From: Candidatus Lucifugimonas marina
GTDB taxonomy: Bacteria; Chloroflexota; Dehalococcoidia; Lucifugimonadales; Lucifugimonadaceae
Direction of reading: 5' to 3'
DNA: 64,000 nucleotides
Assembly (NCBI GenBank): GCA_029593915.1
Contig: CP046147.1
Coordinates: 2,294,001 to 2,358,000, forward strand
Part shown: one piece after another, positions 35,720 to 44,417 of the stretch
Layout: each line of letters starts with the position of its first letter
Numbering within the stretch: the stretch's first letter is position 1
The notes under the pieces: generated by a model
Database searches by the model: none
Seen by the model: only the letters and a program-made list of their open reading frames with translations
What the model was told of the DNA's origin: nothing
Translations under genes and position numbers: made by a program

Positions 35720-37603
35720 ATGATTCGTCGAGTTGCACCAAACCCGAAATACGGAATCCTGATAATTGCCATGACGCTTACGCTCGTCGCAGCGATTGGT
35801 TGCAGCGGCGGCGAGAGCGAATTGGGACCTCAAGGACCGGCAGGACCTCAAGGTAAACAGGGTGAACCTGGCCCGGCAGGATCGACCGGACTACAAGGAT
35901 TCCCCGGACCAGCAGGTCCAGAAGGTTCGCAAGGGCCAAAGGGTGCGACCGGTGCAACGGGGGCAGACGGAAAATCAGGTGTTCTAGCGATTGGGCCAGG
36001 TCTGACAACTTCCGGAGCAATCGAAGGTGATGTCGCTTCCGTGGATTTCTCTGGATCGGGTGAAGAAGATACCGTCGCACGAAGCGATCATGATCACGAT
36101 TCCGTCTACGTAACCACTAAAGCTCTCGGCGAGGGTTCAGCTGACGTCGCTTGGGGCGGGCTCATTGGCGTGCCGAGCGATCTAGGATCCGGAGGATCTG
36201 GTGGCAGCGACACAGTTGAATGGGATTCTATTCAGAATCGCCCAGAGGGACTCGACGACGGAGACGACGGTCTAACCTCGGTCGATTGGAACGAGATACA
36301 GAATCGCCCCACCACTCTCAATAGCACGCTAGGCGGGATGGCTTGTGGATCGACCGAGATAGCGATCTACAACGGTTCGACATGGGTTTGTGGTGATGCG
36401 GGTCCGTCAGTCGGCGAATATGTAGCCTCGAACCAATCTTGTGGATCGGGACTTGTCGCTATAGGTGTAGACGGAACGGGCAATCTTCTCTGCACAACGC
36501 TTTCATCCAGTGATTCGGTTCCTTTCCAACGCGGTAAGCACCTGATTACAACTCTGGCAATTGGTCCGGGCGATGCAGGATTATGGAACTCGGTTACCGT
36601 CGGTGACGACGGACTTGCTGTGATCGCGTATGAGGCGAGCAACTCGCTATATCTCGCGAAATGCGACGATGTGGCGTGCACAGCATCAACGCCATCTTTG
36701 GTCGAAGCTACGGGATTGGGCGACCTTCACGCATCTGTGATTATTGGTACAGACGGCCTGCCGCTAATCTCCTACAGAGACTCACTAAACAGCGATTTCA
36801 AGATTGCTCACTGCCAAACCACTGGTTGCGAAACCAGCGTTAAAACAGTTATTGAAGGCACAGGGAACGTAGGTGCCTTCTCGTCAATCACTATCGGGAC
36901 AGACGGACTTGGCGTTGCTAGCTACTACGATGCAACGAACGGAAATCTGAAAGTAGCTCACTGCAACAACACCGCTTGCACTTCTGCCGACTTGAACGTG
37001 ATCGATGAGGTTGGAGATGTTGGACAGTACACTTCGATAACTATTGGTGCAGATGGATTCCCGCTGATCAGCTACTACGATGTCACCAACGCTGACCTAA
37101 AAGTCGCTCACTGCTCAAACGTCACTTGCTCGGCTAGCACGACTGAAACAATCGACTCGAGCGGCGACGTTGGCAAGAGCAGCTCGATAGTGATCGGTAT
37201 CGACGGGCGAGGCCTTGTCAGCTACTTCGATGCTGTCAGCAATGACTTAAAAATGGCTCACTGCACGACTATGTCTTGCTCGGTTTCAACAACGGCATCT
37301 GCGGTCACGAGCGGTGGAGTTGGCAACTGGAATTCGCTCACTATCGGCACCGATGGAAGAGGAATTATCAGTTACGCCGATTCGTTCAACGGTAATCTCG
37401 AAATTGCTCACTGTGTCGATATTGCCTGCACCAGTGCGACTTCTGTCGATGCTGATACAGATTCTCTAGTTGGCCAACACACTGCGATAACTATTGGAGC
37501 TGACGGATTGCCGTTGGTTGTTTACCACGATGTGACTTCGAGGAACTTGAAAGCAGTTCACTGTTCCAACAGCTACTGCCTGCCAAACGTACGTAATCGA
37601 TAA
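35720..37603 (+). CDS. Lipoprotein with collagen-like stalk and seven-repeat C-terminal domain
   Basis: 627 residues. Lipobox LTLVAAIGC with Cys28; then about 17 Gly-X-Y triplets (residues 36-87, GPQGPAGPQGKQ...GADGKSG); a middle region with GDVASVDFSGSGEEDTVARSDHDHD, like the hinge found after collagen segments in phage-tail-type proteins, and a pair of NRPxGL/NRPTTL units; then seven repeats (about 290-622), each with SITIGTDGLPLISYYD, NGDLKVAHC and a second Cys. Seven such blades suggest a beta-propeller head held off the cell by a collagen rod. Probably a surface-binding protein; ligand unknown. Confidence 0.88.
   Translation: MIRRVAPNPKYGILIIAMTLTLVAAIGCSGGESELGPQGPAGPQGKQGEPGPAGSTGLQGFPGPAGPEGSQGPKGATGATGADGKSGVLAIGPGLTTSGAIEGDVASVDFSGSGEEDTVARSDHDHDSVYVTTKALGEGSADVAWGGLIGVPSDLGSGGSGGSDTVEWDSIQNRPEGLDDGDDGLTSVDWNEIQNRPTTLNSTLGGMACGSTEIAIYNGSTWVCGDAGPSVGEYVASNQSCGSGLVAIGVDGTGNLLCTTLSSSDSVPFQRGKHLITTLAIGPGDAGLWNSVTVGDDGLAVIAYEASNSLYLAKCDDVACTASTPSLVEATGLGDLHASVIIGTDGLPLISYRDSLNSDFKIAHCQTTGCETSVKTVIEGTGNVGAFSSITIGTDGLGVASYYDATNGNLKVAHCNNTACTSADLNVIDEVGDVGQYTSITIGADGFPLISYYDVTNADLKVAHCSNVTCSASTTETIDSSGDVGKSSSIVIGIDGRGLVSYFDAVSNDLKMAHCTTMSCSVSTTASAVTSGGVGNWNSLTIGTDGRGIISYADSFNGNLEIAHCVDIACTSATSVDADTDSLVGQHTAITIGADGLPLVVYHDVTSRNLKAVHCSNSYCLPNVRNR
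36587..37585 (+). repeat. Seven tandem ~150-base coding repeats
   Basis: Unit starts fall at 36587, 36731, 36881, 37031, 37181, 37331 and 37481: the first spacing is 144 bases and all the others exactly 150. Each encodes about 50 residues with conserved G-x-DG, SYxDxxN and AHCxxxxC. DNA identity between units is partial, so they diverged under selection on the protein. Confidence 0.9.
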
Positions 37604-37629
37604 ACAGTCGATAGGTCGAGGATGGTTTT

Positions 37630-38118
37630 GTGGCTGTAACGATTCGAGAATTTCGAAACACTGATCTTGCGGCCATTCTCGACATTGCTGTGGCGGCCTG
37701 GCAGCCGGTGTTCGAATCTTCCAGAAATATAGTCGGTGAAGAATTATTCGAGACTGTTTACAGCGATCCTGACGCAAGGAAACGCAAACAAGTGACCCTC
37801 GCGTGCAGCGACGATAATCCGACGCTCGTGTGGATCGCAGAAATCGATGGTGAAATAGCGGGCTTCATCACGGTAATCATGAATCACGATTCGCTAGTTG
37901 CTGAAATAGGCAACAACGCCGTTTCACCCGATCACCAACATCAAGGAATCGGCACAACGATGTACAACTTCGTTTTGGTGCAAATGAGAGATGCTGGGAT
38001 GAAAGCAGCCGTGGTAACCACTGGTGGAGATGACGCTCACGCCCCCGCGAGACGTGCGTACGAAAAGGCAGGATTCTCAGGACCGGTGCCATCGGTCGAG
38101 TACTACATCAAGCTCTAG
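37630..38118 (+). CDS. GNAT-family N-acetyltransferase
   Basis: 162 residues from a GTG start with a GAGGA site. Typical GNAT order: VTIREFRNTDLAAILDI strand-helix, VWIAEIDGEIAGFITV (about 60-75), then the acetyl-CoA loop VSPDHQHQGIGTTMYNF (about 98-114, key Q/R-x-x-G-x-G/A), and ARRAYEKAGFSG at the C-terminus. Acetyl acceptor is unknown. It follows the collagen-like lipoprotein by 26 bases and could be read through from it. Confidence 0.92.
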   Translation: MAVTIREFRNTDLAAILDIAVAAWQPVFESSRNIVGEELFETVYSDPDARKRKQVTLACSDDNPTLVWIAEIDGEIAGFITVIMNHDSLVAEIGNNAVSPDHQHQGIGTTMYNFVLVQMRDAGMKAAVVTTGGDDAHAPARRAYEKAGFSGPVPSVEYYIKL

Positions 38119-38185
38119 CCCTGCGCCCGGCCATCCGTCATGATTAGTGCATCGGTTTGGTACGAGTAAATGTCCGGGGGCAAAA

Positions 38186-38548
38186 ATGGATCAGTTGATG
38201 ATCGACATCGAAGATAACGACAATAGCGGTTATTTTCCTATTCAGGTCTTCGAGACTCAAAGCGAACCTCGCACGGCATCAGTAATCACGATTCCGAACG
38301 TTCCGGAAAGCGACGAGCCACATGATGTTGTCGGCTGGTGTTCGGACAACGGTGGTACCCCTTGTGAGGCTACGGCTGTGATTGTTGGCGATTCAGGTTC
38401 TGGCCAAGCCTTAATGATCCACGGTGGCGACCACGGAATCAGAATGCGACCATCGTCCTCGAACTCGTCATGGGCACTCGACTCAACCGACCAAATAGGC
38501 GAACCCTACCTCTTGCTAACAGCCTCTGTTGAACTAGTTTTTTCATAA
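38186..38548 (+). CDS. Hypothetical protein
   Basis: 120 residues from ATG 38186, preceded by GGGGGC; an in-frame start at 38147 exists but has no ribosome site. Acidic and without membrane segments, with two Cys close together (VGWCSDNGGTPCEA). I recognise no family. It is kept as a gene because the frame is open over most of the gap between two real genes and its base composition resembles its neighbours; it could still be spurious. Confidence 0.45.
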   Translation: MDQLMIDIEDNDNSGYFPIQVFETQSEPRTASVITIPNVPESDEPHDVVGWCSDNGGTPCEATAVIVGDSGSGQALMIHGGDHGIRMRPSSSNSSWALDSTDQIGEPYLLLTASVELVFS

Positions 38549-38597
38549 TCACACCCACCTCCAATTCCGAGGTCGTTGTAATTGCCCCGGTGAAGTG

Positions 38598-38625
38598 TTG
38601 ACACTGAAAAATCACTCGTGATAGT
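38598..38625 (+). promoter_or_regulatory. Putative sigma70-type promoter of the ACIII operon
   Basis: A perfect -35 TTGACA at 38598-38603 and a -10 like GATAGT at 38620-38625 with a 16-base spacer, about 98 bases upstream of the first gene of the cluster. The only good consensus pair I see in this 174-base gap. Confidence 0.5.
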
Positions 38626-38722
38626 TTTCACTTGCGCTAATTTTGAAGGGCAGTCTGTGCGCGTTCGCGTTCGTTTTTAGTCCTTCTTGTTTTTATCGAA
38701 GCGGGAGCTCCGTTAGTAGAGT

Positions 38723-39013
38723 ATGGATCCGAAACCGTTAACCACGGCCGAATGGGCCGAAGTCGGTACTGCACTAAAGTTTTTATGGCTAGCCTTAGGT
38801 TTCGCCGTAGTCGCAGGCCCTTCACTTCTCACAGCGCACGCAATTATCCCTTCAGTGGTCGACACTAAAACCGTCGCAGCTAAGTGGACAAAATTCCGTG
38901 CTCCCCTTTATGTAATCGGTATCGTCTGTGTAGTAGGCATTTTCGCCTCGCTATTCTTGGCATCGCAGAACACCGAATTCTTAGAACGAACTTACTCACG
39001 GTGGTGGCAGTAA
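38723..39013 (+). CDS. Small two-helix membrane protein at the head of the ACIII cluster
   Basis: 96 residues with two hydrophobic segments, about 18-38 (LKFLWLALGFAVVAGPSLL) and 64-84 (APLYVIGIVCVVGIFASLF). Not a family I recognise by name. It starts the same direction as, and 59 bases before, actA, downstream of the only promoter-like site, so it probably belongs to the respiratory operon as an accessory or assembly protein. No haem or quinone motif is visible. Confidence 0.75.
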   Translation: MDPKPLTTAEWAEVGTALKFLWLALGFAVVAGPSLLTAHAIIPSVVDTKTVAAKWTKFRAPLYVIGIVCVVGIFASLFLASQNTEFLERTYSRWWQ

Positions 39014-39072
39014 ACACTGCCCCATCTCTACGTTAGTAGCGGGCTTCGGCCTGCTCGGACTGGAAAGAACGC

Positions 39073-39777
39073 TTGGCGTCGGAAAACGATAACTCGAACT
39101 CCAAATCGTCATCTTTACCCAAGATGCTCGTACCGGTATTGGCCATCGGTGGTCTAGGTGTAGTGGCAGTAATGGGTGTAGTGGCAGCGTTCGTAATCAC
39201 AGGCTGGATTGGTCAACCAATTCCAGTTCTAGGATTTGAACAGACATTTGACCAGCCGATTGACTTCCCTCACACGGTTCACGCTTCACTGAAGCAGCTC
39301 GACCATGTCCCTGCTGACGGGCAGGCGATGGAAGGTCTTGGCCTTGACTGTACTTTCTGTCACCGAACAGTAACTACTCAGGCAAACGCAGGCGTTCCGC
39401 CAGTAGGTTTCTGTGCAACCTGTCACCAGGTGATCGGTGCTGACGGTAACCCCCAGCTCGACATCCTTCGTGACGCAGCCGACATTATTGGCGACGACGG
39501 CCCAGAACCAGTCAACTGGCAGCGTGTGCACCGCCTTCCTGACCATGTCCGTTTCGTTCACGAACCGCACATCCGATATCTAACCGCTAATCCGTCAGAA
39601 GTGAAAAACACTACCGACGGTGTCGCCACCGGACCTTCCGGCGTCTGCTCAACCTGCCACGGCAACGTTGCAGCTATGGAGCAGGTCGAACAGGTCGAAC
39701 CACTCAAGATGGGCCAGTGTGTTGACTGTCACCGTGACAACGGTGCACCAACCGACTGTGTCGCATGTCACCACTAG
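39073..39777 (+). CDS. actA: Alternative Complex III pentahaem cytochrome c subunit
   Basis: 234 residues from a TTG start after GGAAAG. One N-terminal membrane helix (about 19-43) anchors a periplasmic domain with five CxxCH haem sites: 93-97, 114-118, 192-196, 216-220 and 229-233, plus extra His residues for bis-His ligation. Five haems, one anchor and the operon position identify ActA, which takes electrons from the iron-sulphur/quinol part of ACIII (a quinol:electron-acceptor oxidoreductase replacing the bc1 complex). Confidence 0.93.
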   Translation: MASENDNSNSKSSSLPKMLVPVLAIGGLGVVAVMGVVAAFVITGWIGQPIPVLGFEQTFDQPIDFPHTVHASLKQLDHVPADGQAMEGLGLDCTFCHRTVTTQANAGVPPVGFCATCHQVIGADGNPQLDILRDAADIIGDDGPEPVNWQRVHRLPDHVRFVHEPHIRYLTANPSEVKNTTDGVATGPSGVCSTCHGNVAAMEQVEQVEPLKMGQCVDCHRDNGAPTDCVACHH

Positions 39778-39861
39778 GCCAATTTAGGACTAACTAAGCA
39801 TCCATACGGGTTTACCCGGTCGCAGCCCTAAAACTGTGACAACAGGAATAGCACTGACCAG

Positions 39862-42174
39862 ATGAAGCTAAATCGACGAGAATTCCTAGCGCTTACCGGT
39901 AAAACGGCTGCAGGAGCTGTGATCTTCGCAGCCTGTGGACTACCCGAGCGCGAGCTAATTGTTCAGAGCCCAGTAGACCTTCCAGAGGACTTGGTACGTG
40001 GTGAAGACGCCTGGTACGCAACTTCGATGGGAGATTTCTCAAACGGTGACGGCGTACTAGTTCGTGTCATGCAGGGACGGGCTAAAAAGATCGAGGGAAA
40101 CCCCGACCACCCAATTACCCGCGGTAAGGCAACTGCTCGATACGATGCAGTTCTTCAGCTTCTCTATCACCCAGACCGAATCGCAGAGCCACAGCTTCGC
40201 TATTCGAAATCTGGAAACCTAGTAAACATCTCTTGGGACGACGCAAACGCTCGTTTCAAGCAGGCACTTTCTAACGCCGATGGCGCACTCACGGTTGTAA
40301 CCAACCCACTGCGTGGTCACCTCGGAGCTGTTGCAAGCAACTTTGCAGCTGAGTACAACGGCAAGCACATGGCGTTCGACCCAGTCGAGCAAGGTGTATT
40401 GCACGGAGCAGTCAAGTCAGTTCTCGGCCAAGACCAGCTCCCAACATTTGATATCGCAAACGCACAGACAGTTCTTTCGTTCGGAGCCGACTGGCTCGGT
40501 ACATGGGGATCGCCTGTTCAGTTCGGTGTGAAGTACGGCGAGTTCCGTGAACAGCACGATCGTGGCTACTTCATCCACGCCGAACCTCGTATGTCCCTTA
40601 CTGCAGCAGCAGCCGATCTATGGTTGGCTCCTGTTCCGGGAACTGAGGGCGACCTCGCTCTCGCAATCGCTTCAGTAATTATTGAAGAGGGACTCGCAAG
40701 CCCACAGAATGTCGCTGCATTCGAAGCAGCTGTTCCTGGTGGCGTAAGCGGAGTTTCTCTTTCTGATGCAGCTGCTCGAACTGGTGTCGACGAACACCGA
40801 ATCGAAAAGGCTGCTAAGCATTTCGCTGAGCACACGCCTTCAGTCGCCTTCGGTGGCGGTTCGGCAGGTGCCCACACCAACGGTAGCTTCAACCTCGGAG
40901 CCATCTACGCACTGAACATTCTTGTTGGTGCGGTAGACGCTAAGGGCGGAATTACTTCCAACCCTGGTTCAGCTATCGACGGTCTATCTGCATCTGCTAC
41001 AGGCGCATCGTTCGCCGACTGGGAAGCCGAGCTTGCTGAATGGCGAGCAGGAAACGTTGAGACAGTCATCATTCGTGGTGCAGACATCGTTCACGGCATG
41101 CCTAACTCTGTCGCAATTCGTGAAGCGCTAGAGCACGTTCCTAACGTGATCGCTTTCGGTGCTGTTCACGACGACACAATGGACTTCGCTGACCTCGTAC
41201 TTCCAGAAGAGACCTTCTTGGAGTCGTGGGGTATCGACATTCCAGAACCGGGTCCTGGTTACCAGGTTGTTGGAACTCAGCAGCCGGTTGTAGGTCCGAC
41301 TATTTCACAGGACGAATCAGGGCTCATCAGTGATGCCCGCGGATTCGGCGACGTGCTTCTAGACATGTCCGACGGTTCTTACGGTCGAGACATGGAAAGC
41401 TTGGTACGAGATTCGCTGTCGGACCTTCACGGCACAGGTCGTGGTTCGGTTTCAGCGTCATCTGCTTCACTATTCACCAAGGGTGCGTTGCAACGTGGTG
41501 GCTGGTGGGACACCAACGAGAGCGGTTCGGCCAACGTCGGCAGAGTTAGTGCATCACGAGGAAGCGCAAACTACTCAAGCACCGATGGCACTGGCGATGG
41601 CAGCATTTTCCATCTCGTACCGTTCGTATCTAACTCACTTGGTGACGGCAAACTTGCTGCAGCTCCTTGGGCACAGCAGACGCCAGACCCTATTTCATCG
41701 GCTTCATGGTCGACTTGGGCAGAGATCAACAGCATTCAGGCTGATGAACTCGGAATCAAAGAAGGCGATGTCCTTCGGGTTCGTTCAACCTCAGGTGAGA
41801 TCGAAGCACTCGCATACCCGCACCCTGGTGTTCGCCCCGGTGTGATCGGAATCCCTATCGGACAAGGTCACCACGAAGGCGGTCGATACGCTAAGGACCG
41901 CGGTTCAAATGTTCTTTCAATTCTCGTTGACGAGAAAGACGCCGAGACTGGCGCTCTTGCATGGGCTGCAACCCGAGTAACGGTTCAGCGTGCAGGCAAG
42001 CGAGTCAAGGTTCCTAAGTTCGAAGGTAATGTAGAAGCCCGACCAGTCGAGCCAGGTGTACCGGTTCTGGTTGTTGGTGTTGGTGAAACTGCTGAGCATG
42101 CTCAGGAAGAGAACCACCACGAGTACCAGAAAAACTTCCTGCTTGAAGGCGAAGGGGCTGACGACCATGAGTAA
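39862..42174 (+). CDS. Alternative Complex III ActB, molybdopterin-oxidoreductase-like part
   Basis: 770 residues. N-terminus has a Tat-like NRREFLALTG followed by a lipobox-like FAACG, so export across the membrane is likely. The body is the molybdopterin oxidoreductase fold (RVMQGRAKKIEGNPDHPITRGKA, key GNPDHP; FGAVHDDTMDFADLVLP; DEL-GIKEGDVLRVRS), but without the CxxC Fe-S ligands and the active-site residues expected for a working Mo enzyme, as is known for ActB, where this domain binds no Mo. In other ACIII it is often fused to the Fe-S domain; here the Fe-S part is the separate next gene. Confidence 0.92.
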   Translation: MKLNRREFLALTGKTAAGAVIFAACGLPERELIVQSPVDLPEDLVRGEDAWYATSMGDFSNGDGVLVRVMQGRAKKIEGNPDHPITRGKATARYDAVLQLLYHPDRIAEPQLRYSKSGNLVNISWDDANARFKQALSNADGALTVVTNPLRGHLGAVASNFAAEYNGKHMAFDPVEQGVLHGAVKSVLGQDQLPTFDIANAQTVLSFGADWLGTWGSPVQFGVKYGEFREQHDRGYFIHAEPRMSLTAAAADLWLAPVPGTEGDLALAIASVIIEEGLASPQNVAAFEAAVPGGVSGVSLSDAAARTGVDEHRIEKAAKHFAEHTPSVAFGGGSAGAHTNGSFNLGAIYALNILVGAVDAKGGITSNPGSAIDGLSASATGASFADWEAELAEWRAGNVETVIIRGADIVHGMPNSVAIREALEHVPNVIAFGAVHDDTMDFADLVLPEETFLESWGIDIPEPGPGYQVVGTQQPVVGPTISQDESGLISDARGFGDVLLDMSDGSYGRDMESLVRDSLSDLHGTGRGSVSASSASLFTKGALQRGGWWDTNESGSANVGRVSASRGSANYSSTDGTGDGSIFHLVPFVSNSLGDGKLAAAPWAQQTPDPISSASWSTWAEINSIQADELGIKEGDVLRVRSTSGEIEALAYPHPGVRPGVIGIPIGQGHHEGGRYAKDRGSNVLSILVDEKDAETGALAWAATRVTVQRAGKRVKVPKFEGNVEARPVEPGVPVLVVGVGETAEHAQEENHHEYQKNFLLEGEGADDHE

Positions 42175-42216
42175 TATGCAGGTTGAAATCAACTTCGACC
42201 AAGAGGCAGTGTCCTA

Positions 42217-42963
42217 ATGGCAACAGCAGAATTCGGTAGTCATAACTGGGGCATGGTTGTCGATGTAGATAAGTGCATCGGCTGTAACGCATGTGTTATT
42301 GCCTGTCAGGCAGAAAATAACATCCCACTCAACTCGCAGGATCGTGTCGAGCGTGCTCGAACGATTTCTTGGATTCGTGTTGAACGATACTGGGAAGGCG
42401 ACTTCCCTGATGCTAAAGCTCGGTTCATCCCGATCATGTGTCAGCACTGTGAGAACGCTCCATGTGAGCCTGTTTGCCCTGTGTACGCTACCTACCACAA
42501 CTCGGAAGGTATGAACGTTCAGGTTTACAACCGATGTGTTGGTACTCGTTACTGCGCAAACGGTTGCCCTTACATTGTTCGATTCTTCAACTACTGGGAG
42601 CCAGTGTGGCCGGAGTCTCTCCGAAACCACCTCAACCCTGATGTAACAGTTCGAAGCCGTGGAATCATGGAAAAGTGCAGCTTCTGCGTGCACCGAATTC
42701 GCCGTGAGTCACGCAGTGCACGAAGTGCTGGTACTGAAATTGCCGATGGCGCAGTTCAGACAGCATGTTCATCGGCTTGCCCGACCAGTGCACTAAACTT
42801 TGGTAACTTCAATGACCCAGATAGCAAGGTGTCGAAGATGAAGGAAGACAAGCGTCACTACACGCTTCTCGACCAGTTCGGAACCGACCCTAACGTTATC
42901 TACCTAGCGAAGATCGATGCCGACAAGAAGGTTGGTTCAGGAGCCGCTGCGTCGCATGACTAA
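42217..42963 (+). CDS. Alternative Complex III ActB, iron-sulphur part
   Basis: 248 residues with four ferredoxin-type Cys clusters: CIGCNACVIAC (20-30), CQHCENAPCEPVCP, CVGTRYCANGCPY and CSFCVHRI with CSSACP. This matches the polyferredoxin half of ActB / NrfC-like proteins, with 3-4 clusters to conduct electrons between the quinol site and the haems. It is 42 bases after the molybdopterin-like half and overlaps the following NrfD gene by eight bases (ATGACTAA), so the stoichiometry is probably translationally coupled. Confidence 0.92.
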   Translation: MATAEFGSHNWGMVVDVDKCIGCNACVIACQAENNIPLNSQDRVERARTISWIRVERYWEGDFPDAKARFIPIMCQHCENAPCEPVCPVYATYHNSEGMNVQVYNRCVGTRYCANGCPYIVRFFNYWEPVWPESLRNHLNPDVTVRSRGIMEKCSFCVHRIRRESRSARSAGTEIADGAVQTACSSACPTSALNFGNFNDPDSKVSKMKEDKRHYTLLDQFGTDPNVIYLAKIDADKKVGSGAAASHD

Positions 42964-44359
42964 TGAAGCTGTAGCACACGAGTCCGAACATCACGCACCG
43001 CCGCCAAATGTTGAGGCGGACGTGATCGCTCGGGAACTTATCGCCACCACAACTGGTGCTAGCGGTCGGTTCAAGGCATGGGCATGGATTCTAGGAATCC
43101 TCTCGGTTGTTGGTATCGTTTCGCTCGTGGTGAAATTCGCCTCGGTTGGCGATGACAGCACTAAGTGGGGTTACGTCGCCGCGCTTGTGTCATTCCTCCT
43201 ATCGGTGGCCGGTGGAGCGCCGATGATCGCAATGGCTCCAGTTATGGCTAAGGCCAACTGGGTTCGACCGATCACTCGACTCGCTTCTATCTTCTCGTTT
43301 GTAAGTGTCATCACGCTGATTATGCTCATCCCGCTGGTGGCGATTTTGCCTCCACTGGTGACTGAAGGCGCCCGACGACGAACTATTTGGTACTTAGCTC
43401 CTGACTACTCGCCTCACATCTGGGGTATTGCAGGACTGCTGCTTCTCATTGTCACAGGCATGATGCTGTTCTACTCAGCTGCATTGCCGGACTTTGCTTC
43501 AATGCGAGACCACTCGACCGGATGGCGACAACGCCTCGGCAAGCGACTCGCACGTGGATGGGTTGGAACCGACGTTCAGTGGCGAACGCTTCGAATGCGT
43601 ATCGGCATGTTCGGAACCTTCTACTTCCTCATTCTTGTATTCGTGAACTTCCTCATCACCACTGACTTCGGTCAGAGCATGGTTCCAGGCTGGCGTGACG
43701 CTATTCTTCCAATGGCTCACACCGTTTCTGGCTTCCAGGGTGGAGTTGCCGCAGTGGTAATTGCGCTGTACTTCTCACGACGATTCATGAAGCTCGAAAA
43801 GTACGTCCACCTCGACGCATTCTGGTCGCTGGGTCGACTTCTGTTCGCCCTGACCTTGCTGTGGATCTACTTCTTCTACTCTTCGTTCATCGTGTTCTGG
43901 TACGGCCGTTCCGAAAATGACATCGCCACACTGAACCACCAAATCAAAGGTCCGTTCTTGCCTGTGTTCATCGTCGGCATGCTGCTGATCTGGTTCGTTC
44001 CATGGTGGATTCTCATCTGGAACAAAGTTCGCCGTGGAACCAGTGCAATGGTTGTTGGATCGTTCATCATTTTGATTGGACTGTTACTCGACCGTATCCG
44101 AATGTTTGTTCCTGCTTGGTCTGTTCCTGGTGACCAGATTCACCAGAAGTGGCTGGCAGAAACGCCTGCGGCTTACTGGCCAACTATCTTTGACATCCTG
44201 ATCATGGCTGGTGGTATTTCCTCCATTGCACTGATCGTGATGCTGATGACTCGTGTAATCCCTGTACTGTCAGTATGGCAGGTTCAGGAATTCAACCTAC
44301 TATCGAAACCAATCAAGTACGTTCGAGGCCACGCTACGTTGGTCGCGAAGCCCGACTAA
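42956..44359 (+). CDS. Alternative Complex III NrfD/PsrC-type membrane subunit (first copy)
   Basis: 467 residues from ATG 42956, inside the end of the Fe-S gene; the longer frame from 42917 overlaps it further without gain. About ten membrane helices of the NrfD/PsrC type (LIMLIPLVAILPPLV, IWGIAGLLLLIVTGMMLF, GTFYFLILVFVNFLIT, SIALIVMLMTRVIP). In ACIII two such proteins (ActC and ActF) form the membrane core and hold the quinol site. This copy is the more divergent of the two here and lies where ActC usually is; I cannot firmly decide ActC or ActF. Confidence 0.85.
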   Translation: MTNEAVAHESEHHAPPPNVEADVIARELIATTTGASGRFKAWAWILGILSVVGIVSLVVKFASVGDDSTKWGYVAALVSFLLSVAGGAPMIAMAPVMAKANWVRPITRLASIFSFVSVITLIMLIPLVAILPPLVTEGARRRTIWYLAPDYSPHIWGIAGLLLLIVTGMMLFYSAALPDFASMRDHSTGWRQRLGKRLARGWVGTDVQWRTLRMRIGMFGTFYFLILVFVNFLITTDFGQSMVPGWRDAILPMAHTVSGFQGGVAAVVIALYFSRRFMKLEKYVHLDAFWSLGRLLFALTLLWIYFFYSSFIVFWYGRSENDIATLNHQIKGPFLPVFIVGMLLIWFVPWWILIWNKVRRGTSAMVVGSFIILIGLLLDRIRMFVPAWSVPGDQIHQKWLAETPAAYWPTIFDILIMAGGISSIALIVMLMTRVIPVLSVWQVQEFNLLSKPIKYVRGHATLVAKPD

Positions 44360-44417
44360 GTAATTTCAGCAGTACTACTGCTAATCTGACGCATAACTAC
44401 AGGTAACTGACTAACAG

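Noticed and set aside
35152..35856. 234-codon plus-strand frame across the TrpB-like gene start and the collagen-like gene start
   Set aside because: Covers two real genes in other frames and has no recognisable family or ribosome site.
35825..35980. Gly-X-Y coding stretch as a DNA satellite or CRISPR-like array
   Set aside because: The periodicity is at the codon level (Gly every third codon) with varied bases; there are no spacers and the frame is intact.
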